The translations under genes were made by a program, and so were the position numbers. A DNA stretch of 17,056 nt, taken from positions 1 through 17,056 of the forward strand of contig JAIWNU010000046.1 of assembly GCA_020216655.1 (NCBI GenBank), in the 5' to 3' direction. Each line of letters opens with the position of its first letter. Positions within the stretch are counted from its first letter, which is position 1. Shown in pieces: positions 1-6,997 of the stretch. Origin of the DNA: Treponema sp. (GTDB lineage: Bacteria > Spirochaetota > Spirochaetia > Treponematales > Breznakiellaceae). The notes beneath the pieces are model-generated. The model had not been told where the DNA came from, ran no database searches, and saw nothing but the letters and a program-made list of their open reading frames with translations.

Positions 1-160
1 CTTGAACCATTTGCTGGACCACCGCCATGAGGGGTATTTTGAGATAGACCGCGGTCACTATAGAGGAAAAGATTAGTGAAAATGTAATGGGCAGTCTGAT
101 GATCATAAGGAACACAAACAGGCCCAACAGCAGTATGGTTGCAATTGTACTATCGGGCAT
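1..160 (-). CDS. dctM: TRAP transporter large permease DctM, N-terminal fragment (cut by window edge)
   Basis: Seen: reading the minus strand from an ATG at 160 gives 53 residues, open to the left edge, starting MPDSTIATILLLGLFVFLM and continuing with RLPITFS and a YLKIPL segment. This is the usual opening of the large TRAP subunit: a first hydrophobic helix at about residues 6-26 followed by a short R-L-P loop. An AAGGAGA ribosome-binding site sits 5 bases before the ATG, inside the end of dctQ, and the two genes overlap by 11 bases, so translation is probably coupled. Known: DctM is the 12-helix channel-forming subunit that uses the sodium gradient to import the solute delivered by DctP. 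It is the last of the three TRAP genes in this operon. Only about an eighth of a typical ~425-residue protein is present, so the family call rests on the N-terminus and on context. Confidence 0.88.
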   Translation of the reverse strand, partial: MPDSTIATILLLGLFVFLMIIRLPITFSLIFSSIVTAVYLKIPLMAVVQQMVQ

Positions 161-677
161 GGGAGTCTCCTTTCCCGGATAAGAATGCATCAACGGCTTG
201 ATCGTTTGTATCTACATTAAATAAATCCATGAGGGACTCATAGATCATGATAACCGCGCTGATTGGCAGGATGGCATACAATAAACCAGCAGGGAGTTTT
301 GTTGCAGGCATTATAGAAGCCATAGTAAATTGGACCAGCTTAAAACCGTCCACCAACATTACTGTCGCAATAAAGAGCACAACGAGATTCTTTGTCTTGT
401 TAAGCAAAAACAATACCTTTGGGGTCAAGATCCGTTTGGGGAGTACTGATATATTAATGTGCAGATCCTGTTTTACTCCAATACTCATGGCGATAAAAAT
501 GAACCACACCGCCAGGAGAAGGGCCACTTCTTCCGACCACATGAGCCCGCTGTTAAACACATAACGGAGTACCACGTTTGTAAAAATGATAAGCACCATG
601 GCGATCATAAGGATCTGGGCCAAATAAACCAACGCAATATGAATAGCGTTAAAAAAAGCTATTATCCGATTTCGCAT
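150..677 (-). CDS. dctQ: TRAP transporter small permease DctQ
   Basis: Seen: 175 residues, the usual size for the small TRAP membrane subunit, with four hydrophobic segments at roughly residues 14-38, 48-68, 92-112 and 128-150. The family signature lies between helices 1 and 2: an R-Y-V-F-N stretch, then MWSEEVALLLAVWFIFIAM, with the paired glutamates typical of DctQ. The start at 677 has a GAGG ribosome-binding site about 8 bases upstream. Known: DctQ binds DctM in the inner membrane and forms part of the platform that docks the binding protein; it has no catalytic residues of its own. Context: it lies between dctP, 65 bases upstream across a hairpin, and dctM, which overlaps its end by 11 bases. 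The charged tail after the last helix (residues ~155-175) is cytoplasmic or disordered. Confidence 0.93.
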   Translation of the reverse strand: MRNRIIAFFNAIHIALVYLAQILMIAMVLIIFTNVVLRYVFNSGLMWSEEVALLLAVWFIFIAMSIGVKQDLHINISVLPKRILTPKVLFLLNKTKNLVVLFIATVMLVDGFKLVQFTMASIMPATKLPAGLLYAILPISAVIMIYESLMDLFNVDTNDQAVDAFLSGKGDSHAR

Positions 678-703
678 GGATAAACCTCACCGTCAGCTAT
701 TAA

Positions 704-733
704 AAACAGGGCCAGCAATTACCGGCCCTGTTT
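704..733 (-). terminator. Intercistronic hairpin between dctP and dctQ (partial terminator or mRNA-end stabiliser)
   Basis: Seen: a perfect 10-base inverted repeat (AAACAGGGCC at 704-713, GGCCCTGTTT at 724-733) with a 10-base loop, starting 10 bases after the dctP stop. Read on the minus strand, the stem is followed by TTTTTAATAG, counting the last three stem bases. It resembles a weak intrinsic terminator. Inference: some transcripts would end here, or 3' decay would stop here, giving more binding protein than membrane subunits. That is a common arrangement in binding-protein-dependent transport operons. dctQ has its own ribosome-binding site beyond the hairpin. Confidence 0.6.
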
Positions 734-742
734 CTGCAGGTA

Positions 743-1753
743 TTATTTTACGTCCTGAATCCGTTTAATGAGCGCTTGGACATCGTTAGGTTGCTTGGCG
801 TAGAGGGCCTTCATTTTTTCCTGCCAGGGGGTCTTGTCAGTTACTTCAATGATAATGCTGCCTCCTGCCCGGACCTTTGCTTCGGAAGCCTTTTCCCGCT
901 CAGCCCAAAGCTGCCGCTGATAGGGGATTGCATCCAACGCTGCTTGTTTAATGATTTCCTGGTCTTCTTTGGACAGTTTCTGCATGGAAATTTTAGAGGC
1001 GATAATGATTTCCGGAACCCTGGTGTGCCCGTCGAGGGTGTAGTATTTTGCCACTTCATAATGGCTGGTCGATTCATAGCTGGGCCAGTTGTTTTCTGCT
1101 CCATCTATAACACCGGTCTGTAAGCCCGAGTATACTTCGCCATAAGGCATTGGAGTTGCCACTGCACCGAGGGCCTGCACCATACCAACCATAAGCTCAC
1201 TTTCCTGGACCCGGATTTTAAGCCCCGCGAGATCTTCCGGTTTGTAGACTGGCCGCTTGGAGTTATAGAAATTGCGGGCTCCCGGCTCAAACCAGCCAAT
1301 ACCTATAAAGCCAGAGGGTTCAAGAGATGCAAGGAGTTCCTTTCCGATGGGACCAAGCAGAACCTTCCACATATGTTCTTCTGAACGGTAGAGGTAGGGC
1401 ATCTGCAGGGCGTTTAATACGGGGACAAAGGATGCCAGAGGAGAAATGCTGACCCGGGTAAAATCGATGGCCCCGAATTGTACCTGTTCTATGACCGCCT
1501 TTTCCTGACCTAACTGCGAACTGGGATAAACCTCGATGATAATTCTGCCGTTAGTTCGTTCCTTGACCAGCTCGGCAAATCTCATGTCGCCCTTGGTAGT
1601 AGGATAATCCGCAGGATGGGTTTCCGCCAAACGAAGAACAATCGGTTTAACTTCCTTGGTCCCCGAAGCCTTCCCCTGATCCTGGGTACCGCTTGCAAAG
1701 GTCATGGACGCAACGAGGGCGAGGCCAGAAATGACCAGCAACAACTTCTTCAT
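743..1753 (-). CDS. dctP: TRAP transporter periplasmic solute-binding protein DctP
   Basis: Seen: 336 residues, normal for the family. A Sec signal peptide occupies residues 1-20 (KK, then a hydrophobic core, then ASMTFA before SGTQ). There is no lipobox cysteine, so the protein is probably soluble in the periplasm. Family features include RLAETHPADYP near residue 41, GARNFYNSKRPVY near 158-170, the carboxylate-clamping arginine in GLKIRV (R181), and GVIDGAENNWPSY at 214-226. Known: the invariant arginine forms a salt bridge with the ligand's carboxylate. The 'DGAENN' block occurs in several sugar-acid and dicarboxylate binders, so a uronate-like or other organic-acid ligand is possible, but sequence alone does not decide. 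A strong AGGAGG lies 6 bases before the ATG. The 160-base upstream gap separates it from the response-regulator gene and carries an inverted repeat, suggesting that it has its own regulated promoter. Confidence 0.93.
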   Translation of the reverse strand: MKKLLLVISGLALVASMTFASGTQDQGKASGTKEVKPIVLRLAETHPADYPTTKGDMRFAELVKERTNGRIIIEVYPSSQLGQEKAVIEQVQFGAIDFTRVSISPLASFVPVLNALQMPYLYRSEEHMWKVLLGPIGKELLASLEPSGFIGIGWFEPGARNFYNSKRPVYKPEDLAGLKIRVQESELMVGMVQALGAVATPMPYGEVYSGLQTGVIDGAENNWPSYESTSHYEVAKYYTLDGHTRVPEIIIASKISMQKLSKEDQEIIKQAALDAIPYQRQLWAEREKASEAKVRAGGSIIIEVTDKTPWQEKMKALYAKQPNDVQALIKRIQDVK

Positions 1754-1785
1754 ACAATCCTCCTAAAAACGATTTTTCCTCACTG

Positions 1786-1819
1786 ATGGAACAGCGCAGT
1801 TTCAACATAATTGTTCCAT
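1786..1819. promoter_or_regulatory. Inverted repeat upstream of dctP (possible operator or leader hairpin)
   Basis: Seen: ATGGAACA at 1786-1793 and TGTTCCAT at 1812-1819 form a perfect 8-base inverted repeat with an 18-base spacer, 33-66 bases before the dctP ATG. The repeat is the clearest structure in the 160-base intergenic stretch 1754-1913. I do not see a convincing -35/-10 pair there; that would fit an activator-dependent promoter. Inference: this could be a binding site for the adjacent AraC-type response regulator or a hairpin in the dctP 5' leader. AraC-type proteins more often bind direct repeats, which weakens the first reading. Confidence 0.35.
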
Positions 1820-1913
1820 TAGTTAGGCACTATTAATGATAGGAGGCCTTGAAAAGCAGAACTTACAAAGATTTTGCTTTTATTTGTACTTTTTTGCTGT
1901 TTCGGTCTTTATC

Positions 1914-3146
1914 CTATTCATACTTTTTTAGATATTCCTGGGGACTTATTCCTTCATGCTTTTTAAACACCCGTGAAAAATAGGCCTGATCATTATAGCC
2001 CAACATGCTGCACACCTCTTTAATAGAATACCGGCCATCCCTCAGCACATTTTTAGCAGCTTCTATTCGCAAACGGGTGTACACCTGCACAAAAGTTTCA
2101 CCCTGATAGGTTTTAAATAGGTGGCTTACATGAAAGGGCGAAAGTCCGACCACTGATGCAGCTTCCTTTAGTGAAATATTTTGAGCGAGGTGCTGCCGCA
2201 TATATTCCATAATTTTAGCAAGTTTACCCTTCGCATGTTCCTGCGATTGCCCCGCTTCTGGATCGACAATCAATAGCGGCAATGCATCTCTTGCCAAAGA
2301 ACTATAATTACACAGCTCCATAAACAAGTCCCCAATACTGCCGCCTTTCCATTCCATGGCTGTAAAATGAAGCTTTATACCAAGCTGATTTTTAATTTGA
2401 TCCACAATAGAACCGAATTTCGACTGCAACGCGGCTTCAATCACAGGCTCACTGAATAATAGAACCGCATAAAATCGGCGTATATCCTCCGTTTCACTAC
2501 CAAGTACTATGGTTCCGGGAGTATCGAAACTATTTTTAAGATATATTTTTATTTTTTTTACCAGATTCTCCTGTACAATCTTGTTACTTCCAGCCAAACA
2601 GCCCAAGTCAGCAGCAATGAGATAGGTCTGACTTTTTTTCATTCCCCTGTATTCAGCATAGGCTAACAGTTTCTCGTCCGAAAGGCGACCCTTTCCAATA
2701 TCGATTTCCAATTCCTGCAGCAAGAGACTTTCCGAGACAAGGCTTGAATGAGCTGTGTGGTGTTCTTTCTGTATATGCTGGATTACTTTTGCGATGGTTT
2801 CCTGCACTGTTTCCCTGGATACCGGTTTTACCAAATAATCTTGTACACCGAGCCGTATCGCCTCCCGGGCATAATCGAATTCACTAAAGGCAGTCACAAA
2901 CACAATATGGGTAGCGGGTTGCAGGAGGTTAATTTGTTTCGCAATGGAGATACCATCCAAGCCAGGCATCTTTATGTCAAGCAATACAATATCGATTTTG
3001 GCTTGCTTAATTCGCTCTAAAACCTCCCGGCCATTTTCAGCTTCATAGAGAACTAAGGATAATCCGTTCATTTCTCCGAGTATTTTTTTTATAGCCCTTC
3101 GCTCCAATTCTTCATCATCTGCGACAAGAACCGCTATTTCCGTCAT
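1914..3146 (-). CDS. AraC-family response regulator (YesN-like)
   Basis: Seen: 410 residues. A CheY-like receiver spans about residues 3-122, with the acidic pair D10/D11, phospho-acceptor D57 (VLLDIKMPGLDG), T85 and K107 (VKP), so all the switch residues are present. A ~180-residue middle region (125-300) has no domain I can name. Residues ~305-410 form a double helix-turn-helix AraC DNA-binding domain, including NISLKEAASVVGLSPFHVS and a second half ending GYNDQAYFSRVFKK. Context: the start overlaps the kinase stop by 4 bases (ATGA), so the pair is translationally coupled. The dctPQM genes follow on the same strand after a 160-base gap. Inference: phosphorylated regulator activates the TRAP operon. 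Such kinase/regulator pairs next to binding-protein transporters usually control them, but no binding site has been proven here. Confidence 0.92.
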   Translation of the reverse strand: MTEIAVLVADDEELERRAIKKILGEMNGLSLVLYEAENGREVLERIKQAKIDIVLLDIKMPGLDGISIAKQINLLQPATHIVFVTAFSEFDYAREAIRLGVQDYLVKPVSRETVQETIAKVIQHIQKEHHTAHSSLVSESLLLQELEIDIGKGRLSDEKLLAYAEYRGMKKSQTYLIAADLGCLAGSNKIVQENLVKKIKIYLKNSFDTPGTIVLGSETEDIRRFYAVLLFSEPVIEAALQSKFGSIVDQIKNQLGIKLHFTAMEWKGGSIGDLFMELCNYSSLARDALPLLIVDPEAGQSQEHAKGKLAKIMEYMRQHLAQNISLKEAASVVGLSPFHVSHLFKTYQGETFVQVYTRLRIEAAKNVLRDGRYSIKEVCSMLGYNDQAYFSRVFKKHEGISPQEYLKKYE

Positions 3147-4579
3147 CCGAGATGCACCTCCATTGTCGTGTCTGCCGGAAAAGCAATAGATACGGTGGTC
3201 CCCTGCCCGAGAGTGCTCTTAATTTGCAATGAGGCCCGATCACCGTAACAAATCTGCAGGCGCCTTCGGACATTGCTGATTCCAAGTCCTTCATGCAGCT
3301 TATCAATCTTATTTAAAGACATCCCTTTTCCGGTGTCCTTTATTTTAGCATACACCATATTACCCCTGCGATTTATGGTAAGCTCCACGCTCCCTCCCTG
3401 CTCCAGTGGTTCTATGCCGTGCCTAACCGCATTTTCTACAAAGGGCTGTAAGGTAAAGCGGGGAATAAGCACCGACCGGGCGCTTTTTTGTATGTTCACT
3501 TTCCATTGCAGCCGCTTACCGAATCGAAGGGACTGAAATTTCAAGTATTCACTTACAATAGAAGCTTCCTCCTCGATGGTAACTAAAGCCTGGGGGGACG
3601 CAAGGGCATAGCGAAACAAAGCCCCCAGCGCAAGGGTCAATTGCTCTGTTTCCCGGGCTCCTTCAAAAAGAGCGGTCCTGGCAATCGTATTGATTGCATT
3701 AAACAGGAAATGGGGCCGTATTTGATCCTGCAGATTGATAAACTGGGCTTCCTTAAGAGCCAGGTCTTCCTCCCGCAGTTTTCGTTCCAATTCTGCCTTA
3801 TCCCGAAGGTCCTGAACCATCCGTTTTATATTTTGACTCATGGTATTGAATGCACTTGCCAGGGTATCTATTTCGTCTCCGGTAGCGGTTATAATTTCAG
3901 GGACATCCAAGTCTCCTTGTGCTATCCGCTGAGAGGCTTCTGCGAGCCGATGGATTGGCTTGGCTATTGCGGATGAGAAGGCAATAGCGGCTAAACCAAA
4001 GAGGATGATAAAGACTCCCAAAAGGCCCAGCGTAACAGCCCTGATTCGGTGAATGCGTTCCACTAAATTCTGATACAGATCAGAACCGGCCTGCATTGCA
4101 TCAGAAAGCATGGCCGCAAGGTATGAATCCACATAAGCACCAATTCTCCCTGCAGCAGCTATATCCTGGTACCAAGCTGTTTCCTTGCGACCCCGGGCGG
4201 CAATACCCTTTCCCAGCTGTATAAAATAGGCATCCAGCCCCCGCCGAGTAGCCCGCAGATTAAAATAAACGTTTTTACTTTCACTCTCATGGGATTCAAG
4301 CTGGGAAAGGGTAAAATAGAGGGCTCGCTGCTCCTGGTCTATTTGGGCTTCATCGGGAATATTGCCTTCCCTGAGCTGGCGCTCAATCCGCTGGAACTGC
4401 TGGGCTAAATCCAATCTGAGACGGTGGATCTGATGGTATCGGTTAAGCCGGAAATCGAACTCCTGAACACCATGGTAGGTAACAAACTGGACATAGAGGT
4501 CCAGCATCGCCACCGCACTGATAGAAGCGATATAAAAGAGAAGCAGCTTTTTACGGATCGATAACTTTAGTTTTGGCAT
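3143..4579 (-). CDS. Membrane sensor histidine kinase, YesM/LytS type (HAMP-His_kinase-HATPase)
   Basis: Seen: 478 residues. TM1 is at about 12-33, a mostly helical extracytoplasmic region at ~34-178 (rich in R, E, Q, L; no PAS or Cache motif recognised), TM2 at ~180-206, and HAMP at ~207-260 ending in a coiled-coil linker. The phospho-acceptor motif DQIRPHFLFNAINT carries H290. The ATPase part shows N383 (PFVENAVRHG), DTGKGM at 415-420 and GLGISNVRRR at 431-440. The 'RPHFLFN' box is characteristic of YesM/LytS kinases, which pair with AraC- or LytTR-type regulators, and an AraC-type regulator follows immediately. The ATG at 4579 has no Shine-Dalgarno sequence, and an in-frame stop lies 6 codons upstream, so the start cannot move far. 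TATACT lies 6 bases before it, suggesting a leaderless message. The helical sensor domain resembles four-helix-bundle input domains by composition only. Confidence 0.92.
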   Translation of the reverse strand: MPKLKLSIRKKLLLFYIASISAVAMLDLYVQFVTYHGVQEFDFRLNRYHQIHRLRLDLAQQFQRIERQLREGNIPDEAQIDQEQRALYFTLSQLESHESESKNVYFNLRATRRGLDAYFIQLGKGIAARGRKETAWYQDIAAAGRIGAYVDSYLAAMLSDAMQAGSDLYQNLVERIHRIRAVTLGLLGVFIILFGLAAIAFSSAIAKPIHRLAEASQRIAQGDLDVPEIITATGDEIDTLASAFNTMSQNIKRMVQDLRDKAELERKLREEDLALKEAQFINLQDQIRPHFLFNAINTIARTALFEGARETEQLTLALGALFRYALASPQALVTIEEEASIVSEYLKFQSLRFGKRLQWKVNIQKSARSVLIPRFTLQPFVENAVRHGIEPLEQGGSVELTINRRGNMVYAKIKDTGKGMSLNKIDKLHEGLGISNVRRRLQICYGDRASLQIKSTLGQGTTVSIAFPADTTMEVHLG

Positions 4580-4585
4580 AAAACA

Positions 4586-4635
4586 AGTATAAATTCAAAA
4601 TCCCATCTTTACATACTAAAAATAAGGTTTATAAT
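4586..4635. promoter_or_regulatory. Back-to-back divergent promoters sharing one -35 region
   Basis: Seen: in the 65-base gap between the kinase (minus) and the GGDEF gene (plus), TTTACA at 4608-4613 followed by a 16-base spacer and TATAAT at 4630-4635 makes a good sigma-70 promoter toward the GGDEF gene. The predicted start is near 4642, only 3 bases before its ATG at 4645. Read on the other strand, the same hexamer (TGTAAA) with a 16-base spacer and TATACT at 4586-4591 points toward the kinase, with a predicted start at about 4579, the A of its ATG. The kinase -35 matches consensus at only three of six positions. Neither gene has a ribosome-binding site. Inference: the two polymerases would compete for the same DNA, and both mRNAs would be essentially leaderless. 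Confidence 0.5.
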
Positions 4636-4644
4636 GTAAAAACT

Positions 4645-6030
4645 ATGGCTAAACCATTACATATTAAAAAATTATCATTAAAGCAAAAGATTCTAAAATC
4701 TCCACACCTGCTGACACTTCTTAAAGGTTCTGGAGTTTTTGTTAAAAATTACGAAAGCGGCGAAGCAATTCCGAACACTATCTGGAAAAATTTAGGCTAC
4801 TCCGACCGGGACATGAAGCACGATACATGGCTCCAGGTGGTGCATCCTGAAGACTTAGAAAAGACAAAAAACTTCCATGAGCGCCTCGTAAAGGGTGAAA
4901 ACGACCTGTGGGAAGGAGAATATCGAATCCGCGCACGGTCAGGGGAATACCATACCATTCGGCACCGGGCTATCGTCCTTGAACGTTCGGAACAAAAAAC
5001 ACCCCAGCTTTATATAGGCTGGGATGTGGATATTACCGACCTGGTCTTGCAGCTGGAAACCGCAAAAAAACAGCTCGACCATTACCGACAGCTCTTACAG
5101 CGCTCAGAAGAAATCAGGAATGCGGCTACCATTCTGAGCACCACCCTGGACCCCTATGAAGCGGCTGAGCAAATGATATACCAGGCTTCTCGAATCCTCA
5201 CCTTTGATGCAGCCACGGTACGGGTACTGGAAGATGATGAGGTCATATTGCTTGCGGCCAGCGGATTCCAATCAGGCGTGGACCCTGCCTGTATTCCTAA
5301 TCTTTTGCTTCATTCATTCATCAAACCAGATCCTACCCCAAAGGTATTTGCCCCAGCTTCCGGACCTTACCGACATATTCTGGGAGTACCCATTATTAAA
5401 AGAAACAAACTGATTGGATGCATCGAGTTTTATTCAAAAAAAGAAGATTGTTTTACAAAAGATCAGATTGGCAATGCATTGCTTTTTGCTGAACAAGCAG
5501 GGGTTGCGTTTGCCAATGCATTACGGCACAGGATAAGCGAACAGGAAGCGGCTACCGATTGGCTTACGGGGCTCCCCACCAGGCGCTCATTCCATGCGCG
5601 GATAAATAGGTTTTTATTAGAGAACCGCCCGGATGAAACATTTGCGCTGCTTTTAATCGATATCGACCATTTAAAACACATTAACGATAATTACGGCCAC
5701 CTGTTTGGGGATACCGTTTTAGTTGCTATCGCAGGGGCCTGCAAGGAAGCTTTTCGAACCCAGGATATCAGCTGCCGCTATGGCGGAGAAGAAATTCTGG
5801 TTGTTCTTCCCGGGGCGGATGAGAAAATAGCCTTGGCGGTAGCAGAACGAATTCGGGATCATATTCAGCATCTTCATTTTGATGAAAATCCTGAAGTTGC
5901 GGTCACCGTGAGTATTGGTATTCACTGCACAACAATCCAAACAGATATTCGGGAAGCAATCGCATGTGCCGATGAAGCCTTGTACAGAGCTAAAGAATCT
6001 GGTAGAAACCGGTGTATATTATATAACTGA
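4645..6030 (+). CDS. Diguanylate cyclase with PAS and GAF sensor domains
   Basis: Seen: 461 residues, no membrane helix, so probably cytoplasmic. A PAS domain with its C-terminal motif spans about 28-133 (NLGYSDRDM, VVHPEDLEK, GWDVDITD), a short coiled-coil linker 135-158, a GAF domain ~155-295 (ILGVPIIKRNKLIGCIEFYS), and a GGDEF domain ~300-461. The cyclase residues are intact: metal ligand D339 (LIDIDHLKHINDNYGH) and signature GGEEI at 380-384, a tolerated variant of GGDEF/GGEEF. The inhibitory-site motif RxxD (R371, D374) lies five residues before the signature, as in PleD, so product feedback inhibition is expected. Known: it makes cyclic di-GMP from two GTP. The start lacks a Shine-Dalgarno sequence and sits 10 bases after a TATAAT box. 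The NlpC/P60 gene begins 11 bases after its stop, so the two are likely co-transcribed. What the PAS and GAF domains sense is not visible. Confidence 0.93.
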   Translation: MAKPLHIKKLSLKQKILKSPHLLTLLKGSGVFVKNYESGEAIPNTIWKNLGYSDRDMKHDTWLQVVHPEDLEKTKNFHERLVKGENDLWEGEYRIRARSGEYHTIRHRAIVLERSEQKTPQLYIGWDVDITDLVLQLETAKKQLDHYRQLLQRSEEIRNAATILSTTLDPYEAAEQMIYQASRILTFDAATVRVLEDDEVILLAASGFQSGVDPACIPNLLLHSFIKPDPTPKVFAPASGPYRHILGVPIIKRNKLIGCIEFYSKKEDCFTKDQIGNALLFAEQAGVAFANALRHRISEQEAATDWLTGLPTRRSFHARINRFLLENRPDETFALLLIDIDHLKHINDNYGHLFGDTVLVAIAGACKEAFRTQDISCRYGGEEILVVLPGADEKIALAVAERIRDHIQHLHFDENPEVAVTVSIGIHCTTIQTDIREAIACADEALYRAKESGRNRCILYN

Positions 6031-6040
6031 GGCTCTGCTC

Positions 6041-6898
6041 ATGCGATATCGCACACTCCATATTATACTGCTCATATTTATAACGCCCTTCCTGGCGATT
6101 GCCATTGATACAGCTTCGCTTCGTAAGGCTATCGTTACGACAGCCACGAAATATGTAGGGGTCCCCTACATGTACGGCGCATCTTCTCCCGCAGCCTTTG
6201 ACTGTTCTGGGTTTGTCGGCTATGTATACCGGGAAGCTGCTGCAATAACGCTTCCCCGTTCGTCCAGACAGATTTGGGCCATTGGACTTGCAATACCCCT
6301 TGCAAAGGCACAGCCCGGGGACATCCTCGTGTTTGATACCTCAGGCGGCTTCCCGAGCCATGTGGCGCTCCTTATCGATAAAAACCAGATGGTCCATGCG
6401 GTCTCACAGGGGCCAAAAACAGGTGTTATGATTTCTTCCCTGAACGATTCCTATTTTGGTCCCCGGCTTATCGGCGTCCGCAGCTTTATTTCGGACAATT
6501 CGGCGCAAAACAGTGTTGCTCAGAAACCTGAAAACAGCCCTGTGGCTCAGGAACCGGTTAAAAACGAAATTCCTGTGGATACCATTTCGTTCGCCATAAC
6601 GAATGAAGTCGTTATCTATACAGATAAAATTCCTGCCCAGGTGGGAAGCGGCGTCCAATTTGTGGTAAGAAACGAAACCGGGAAAGATGGTATTTTTGAG
6701 ATTCTCTTTTATAAAATGGATCTGGATCCCGCTAAATCCAAGACAATCAGACAGGACCGGGTATCCATAAAGGCAGGAGCATCGGTAGAGATTGACCCGA
6801 TCATACTGACCGAAACCGGCCAGTATAAACTCATACTCAAGACCAGCAGCAACCTCAAACGGGTCGAACGGGTCTGGAAGGTTGTGGGGGCAAAATAG
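6041..6898 (+). CDS. Secreted NlpC/P60 cell-wall hydrolase with C-terminal beta-rich domain
   Basis: Seen: 285 residues from the ATG at 6041, chosen because GAGG (6029-6032, overlapping the upstream TGA stop) lies 8 bases before it and because it begins a clean signal peptide (residues 1-21, cut near AIA/ID). The frame stays open further upstream, but those codons lie inside the GGDEF gene. The NlpC/P60 domain, ~25-152, has the catalytic cysteine in FDCSGFVGYVY (C55), the histidine in SHVALLID (H107) and the third residue in MVHAVSQG (H119). A Q/E/P/V-rich linker (~158-182) leads to a ~100-residue region of alternating hydrophobic residues (ITNEVVIY ... QYKLILKTS) that looks like a beta-sandwich, of unknown role. 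Known: the family cuts D-glutamyl-diaminopimelate or similar peptide bonds in peptidoglycan. It is the second gene after a diguanylate cyclase, an unusual pairing. Confidence 0.9.
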   Translation: MRYRTLHIILLIFITPFLAIAIDTASLRKAIVTTATKYVGVPYMYGASSPAAFDCSGFVGYVYREAAAITLPRSSRQIWAIGLAIPLAKAQPGDILVFDTSGGFPSHVALLIDKNQMVHAVSQGPKTGVMISSLNDSYFGPRLIGVRSFISDNSAQNSVAQKPENSPVAQEPVKNEIPVDTISFAITNEVVIYTDKIPAQVGSGVQFVVRNETGKDGIFEILFYKMDLDPAKSKTIRQDRVSIKAGASVEIDPIILTETGQYKLILKTSSNLKRVERVWKVVGAK

Positions 6899-6931
6899 GT
6901 TGTTGAAACGCGTAACGCATTTCAACAACCT
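6897..6931. repeat. Large palindrome (12-bp stem) overlapping the NlpC/P60 stop codon
   Basis: Seen: AGGTTGTTGAAA at 6897-6908 is perfectly complementary to TTTCAACAACCT at 6920-6931. The centre continues, after one C/A mismatch, with a 3-bp GCG/CGC stem and a TAA loop, so almost all 35 bases pair. The left arm begins inside the TAG stop of the upstream gene. No T-run follows on the plus strand. On the minus strand the stem is followed by ATTTTG. Inference: it could act as a transcription or decay barrier for the two convergent operons, or be one end of a dispersed intergenic repeat together with the motif copies just beyond it. Confidence 0.7.
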
Positions 6932-6934
6932 GCG

Positions 6935-6987
6935 CCAATCGCGGCACGCCCCGAAAAAACTGAACCAATTTCGCGGAGCTCGCCCCG
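6935..6987. repeat. Two diverged direct copies of a GC-rich ~20-base motif
   Basis: Seen: copy A (6935-6953) reads CCAAT CGCGG CACGCCCCG. Copy B (6965-6987) reads CCAAT TT CGCGG AGC TCGCCCCG. They align with two small insertions and one or two substitutions. They are separated by 11 bases that include AAAAAA. The pair occupies most of the 99-base gap between two convergent operons and directly follows the palindrome at 6897-6931. On the minus strand the T-run between the copies could help end the buk-vor transcript, but I see no well-formed stem directly before it. Confidence 0.5.
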
Positions 6988-6997
6988 TAAACTTTCC

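Noticed and set aside
5915..6040. Upstream extension of the NlpC/P60 frame into the GGDEF gene
   Set aside because: The extra codons lie inside the GGDEF domain, whereas ATG 6041 has a ribosome-binding site and starts a proper signal peptide.
6404..6928. Open frame of 174 codons on the minus strand opposite the NlpC/P60 gene
   Set aside because: It covers the coding strand of a gene with intact catalytic residues and its own translation matches nothing I recognise; it also runs through the palindrome.
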